Source: JACKHO01 sp041398745
GTDB taxonomy: Bacteria > Planctomycetota > Planctomycetia > Planctomycetales > Planctomycetaceae
DNA: 64,000 nucleotides
Direction of reading: 5' to 3'
Assembly: GCA_041398745.1 (NCBI GenBank)
Contig: JAWKUB010000002.1
Span: 434,001-498,000, forward strand
Position numbers and translations under genes: made by a program. Positions 61,865-64,000 of this stretch are shown piece by piece (positions within the stretch are counted from its first letter, which is position 1; the number at the start of each line of letters is the position of its first letter). The notes beneath the pieces are model-generated. The model was not told the origin of the DNA. It was given only the letters and a program-made list of their open reading frames with translations, and did no database searches.

Positions 61865-63634
61865 ATGAACACAAAACCAGCCAAGTCGCCAGATGAAATG
61901 AATGTCATTCTGGCCACCGACTGTGGTAGTACCACCACCAAAGCCATTCTCATTGAGAAAATTGACGGCAACTACCGTCAGACGTTTCGTGGCGAGGCGC
62001 CGACAACGGTCGAGGAACCCGTGGCCGACGTCACGGCGGGTGTGGTGAACGCTGCCACTGAAGTAGGTGAATTGGCGGGGCGGCGGTTGGTTGATGATGA
62101 AGGGCATATCATCCGACCTGCCAACGGAAACGAAGGCTGTGACATCTATATTTCCACCAGCAGCGCCGGCGGCGGACTACAGGTACTCGTGACGGGAGTT
62201 GTTCGTGAAATGTCTGCGGCCAGTGCACAACGTGCTGCACTGGGAGCCGGTGCCATTGTTCTCGATCTCATTGCCTCGAATGACAAACGGCGACCGCATG
62301 AGCAAATCCAACGGATTCGCGATTTACGACCGGACATGGTCGTTATGGCTGGCGGCACGGACGGAGGTACGGAAAAACACGTTGTGCAAATGGCCGAACT
62401 CATTGCCCCAGCGAAACCGAAGCCCCGGTTCGGCAATAACTATCAAATGCCGGTCATTTTTGCGGGTAACAATCAGGCCGCTGCTCTTGTGGCCAAGACT
62501 TTTGACGATTCGATTGCCCTGTCGGTCGTCGATAATGTCCGCCCCATTCTGGAGCGCGAAAATCTTGCTCCAGCCCGCGACATGATCCACGACCTGTTCC
62601 TGGAGCATGTCATGGCACACGCTCCCGGGTACGACAGACTCATGTCCTGGACCGATGCACCAATCATGCCTACACCCGGGGCAGTGGGAGACATTCTGCA
62701 GGCTATTGCCAAGGCGCGCGGCATCAACTGTGTGGGGGTCGATATTGGAGGGGCGACGACCGACGTGTTCAGCGTCTTTGACGGCCCAGATGGAACCCCG
62801 GTGTTTAATCGCACCGTGAGTGCAAACCTGGGAATGAGCTACTCCATTTCAAATGTCTGCGCAGAAGCGGGAATGGAACGGGTGCTGCGCTGGGTTGGTC
62901 AGTCGATGGATGAACGCGAGTTGCGAAACCGCGTGAAGAACAAAATGATTCGTCCCACGACCATCCCGCAAACGGCTGAGGCTCTCGAATTTGAGCAGGC
63001 GGTGGCTCGCGAGGCGTTGCGACTGGCTTACAAGCAGCACAAAGAATTCGCGACCACTCTTAAAGGGGTGCAGCAGCAGCGGACTGTGGGCGACACGTTC
63101 TCTCAGGAAATGAGTGGACAAACCATTGTCGACAATATGAAGTTGAACCTGCTGGTTGCGTCCGGCGGAGTGTTGTCGCACGCTCCCGAAATGGAACAAA
63201 CCGCCATGATGCTCTTGGACGCCTTTGAGCCTGAAGGCGTTACCGAACTGGCCAAGGACAGCATATTCATGATGCCGCATTTGGGCGTGCTGGCTTCGGT
63301 GCATCCTGAAGCTGCTCTGCAGGTATTCGAGCGAGACTGCCTCATTTACCTCGGTACAGCCGTCGCCCCTCGCGGAGTGAAACGTGCGGATAAGCTTTGT
63401 TTGCGGTATTCACTGAGTGGAGCAATCTCCGAAAAAGGAACTTTGCACTGCGGTGAACTGAAGATTCTGCCACTTGCCCCAGACACGGAGGTTGAAGCGG
63501 TCTTAGAACCGGAATCGGGGTTTGACGTCGGAGCAGGGCCTGGCCAGCGCTTGACGACCACACTGCGAGGAGGGACAGTGGGCCTCATTCTCGATGGTCG
63601 TGGTCGTCCGCTTTGGCCCGAAGATGCGGAATAA
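61865..63634 (+). CDS. MutL/GlmL-family ASKHA ATPase
   Basis: The 589-residue protein shows the actin-like phosphate-1 motif (ATDCGSTTTKAILIEK), the GGTDGGTEKHV segment and phosphate-2 (CVGVDIGGATTDVFSVFD). Length and the order AGGTDGG, FAGNNQ and DIGGATTDV match the MutL family, accessory proteins of coenzyme B12-dependent glutamate mutases and related carbon-skeleton mutases. No mutase gene is near in the window, so the partner is elsewhere or the role differs. ATG 61865 is preferred over an open frame from 61793 for a clean N-terminus. The gene cut by the right edge follows 16 bases downstream. Confidence 0.85.
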   Translation: MNTKPAKSPDEMNVILATDCGSTTTKAILIEKIDGNYRQTFRGEAPTTVEEPVADVTAGVVNAATEVGELAGRRLVDDEGHIIRPANGNEGCDIYISTSSAGGGLQVLVTGVVREMSAASAQRAALGAGAIVLDLIASNDKRRPHEQIQRIRDLRPDMVVMAGGTDGGTEKHVVQMAELIAPAKPKPRFGNNYQMPVIFAGNNQAAALVAKTFDDSIALSVVDNVRPILERENLAPARDMIHDLFLEHVMAHAPGYDRLMSWTDAPIMPTPGAVGDILQAIAKARGINCVGVDIGGATTDVFSVFDGPDGTPVFNRTVSANLGMSYSISNVCAEAGMERVLRWVGQSMDERELRNRVKNKMIRPTTIPQTAEALEFEQAVAREALRLAYKQHKEFATTLKGVQQQRTVGDTFSQEMSGQTIVDNMKLNLLVASGGVLSHAPEMEQTAMMLLDAFEPEGVTELAKDSIFMMPHLGVLASVHPEAALQVFERDCLIYLGTAVAPRGVKRADKLCLRYSLSGAISEKGTLHCGELKILPLAPDTEVEAVLEPESGFDVGAGPGQRLTTTLRGGTVGLILDGRGRPLWPEDAE

Positions 63635-63650
63635 GGTCCCCGGGGGGAGA

Positions 63651-64000
63651 ATGATTTTCACGTTGGTCGACGGTTCGAAGCTCGAATGCCAGGACGAGCG
63701 TCAGCGTCTTGGTCCTTACGACTTCTACGTGTCGGTTGACAAACAATACGTTGTGCGGATTGACGTCGAACCACCCGACAGTAATTCGTTGGCTAAACGA
63801 CTGTGTCTGTGGGAGCGGTTCCAAGCTTCCAGTGACGTACTGAAAGAACGCTGCAATCATTTGGTCGCGCTTGTTCACAGTCCTGGAACAGGGGTTGTTT
63901 CGCGTCCACATCCCAGCAGCTTCTTAATGCAGGGCGGCCGCTTCCCGGGGCGAGAACGGAGTTTGAACTGGCTGTTCCGACCGCAGTTGCAACGAATGGT
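63651..64000 (+). CDS. Unidentified protein, cut by the right edge
   Basis: The frame opens at ATG 63651 with GGGGAGA directly upstream and stays open to the end of the window, giving about 116 residues. The N-terminus (MIFTLVDGSKLECQDERQRLGPYDFYVSVDKQYVVRI) is beta-rich and has no motif I recognise. It lies 16 bases after the MutL/GlmL-family gene, so it may be co-transcribed with it. Confidence 0.65.
   Translation, partial: MIFTLVDGSKLECQDERQRLGPYDFYVSVDKQYVVRIDVEPPDSNSLAKRLCLWERFQASSDVLKERCNHLVALVHSPGTGVVSRPHPSSFLMQGGRFPGRERSLNWLFRPQLQRM

Overview
The window reads as chromosomal DNA of a planctomycete, probably a Planctomycetales member. This rests on secreted sulfatases, a FAD oxidoreductase and PQQ-type propeller with signal peptides, a YTV-type cell-wall protein, a large surface protein opening with the LERLEDRTLLS motif, ECF sigma/LamG neighbours, Gfo/Idh oxidoreductases and a kinase-like protein with an extracytoplasmic half. 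I saw no rRNA, tRNA, CRISPR array or prophage.

Layout. 1-5.9 kb (minus): a FAD oxidoreductase cut by the left edge, sucD, a Gfo/Idh oxidoreductase, trxB, a UPF0173 hydrolase and a TPR protein. 6.0-7.2 kb (plus): a Cys-rich YTV repeat protein with a clear terminator. 7.6-8.5 kb: nfo. 8.7-15.1 kb (minus): a three-gene membrane cluster led by a PilM-PilN fusion and closed by a terminator. 15.5-24 kb: methyltransferase, LolD/MacB-like ATPase, proS, PQQ propeller, a Rossmann protein and a two-component system. 24-24.8 kb: a RAYT transposase embedded in its palindromic repeats. 24.9-31 kb: voltage-gated K+ channel, membrane pseudokinase, lipoprotein and polysaccharide-export lipoprotein. 31-41.5 kb: sulfatase, small protein, FG-GAP surface protein, LamG protein plus ECF sigma factor, HlyD/ABC exporter and a penicillin-binding-like hydrolase.

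41.5-46.5 kb looks like an accessory island. It holds a membrane-anchored GYF-TIR protein (with the NADase-type glutamate) directly followed by a predicted exported actin-fold/coiled-coil/TPR protein, then a lipoprotein gene lying between argG and a second copy of the argG 3' end. That second copy differs from argG only at synonymous positions, which suggests insertion or allelic recombination at argG.

46.5-64 kb: argG, sulfatase, pyruvate dehydrogenase E2, a lipoprotein/membrane-protein pair, repeat-rich DNA with two more copies of the 147-bp RAYT-type element and a separate 280-300 bp dispersed repeat, a WD40-like lipoprotein, small unknowns, a secreted N-formylglutamate amidohydrolase-like protein, a three-repeat membrane protein, a MutL/GlmL-family ATPase and a gene cut by the right edge.

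The strongest candidates for something undescribed are the TIR/ASKHA pair, the argG-flanked lipoprotein cassette, the 147-bp inverted-end element family with its RAYT, and the PilM-PilN cluster.
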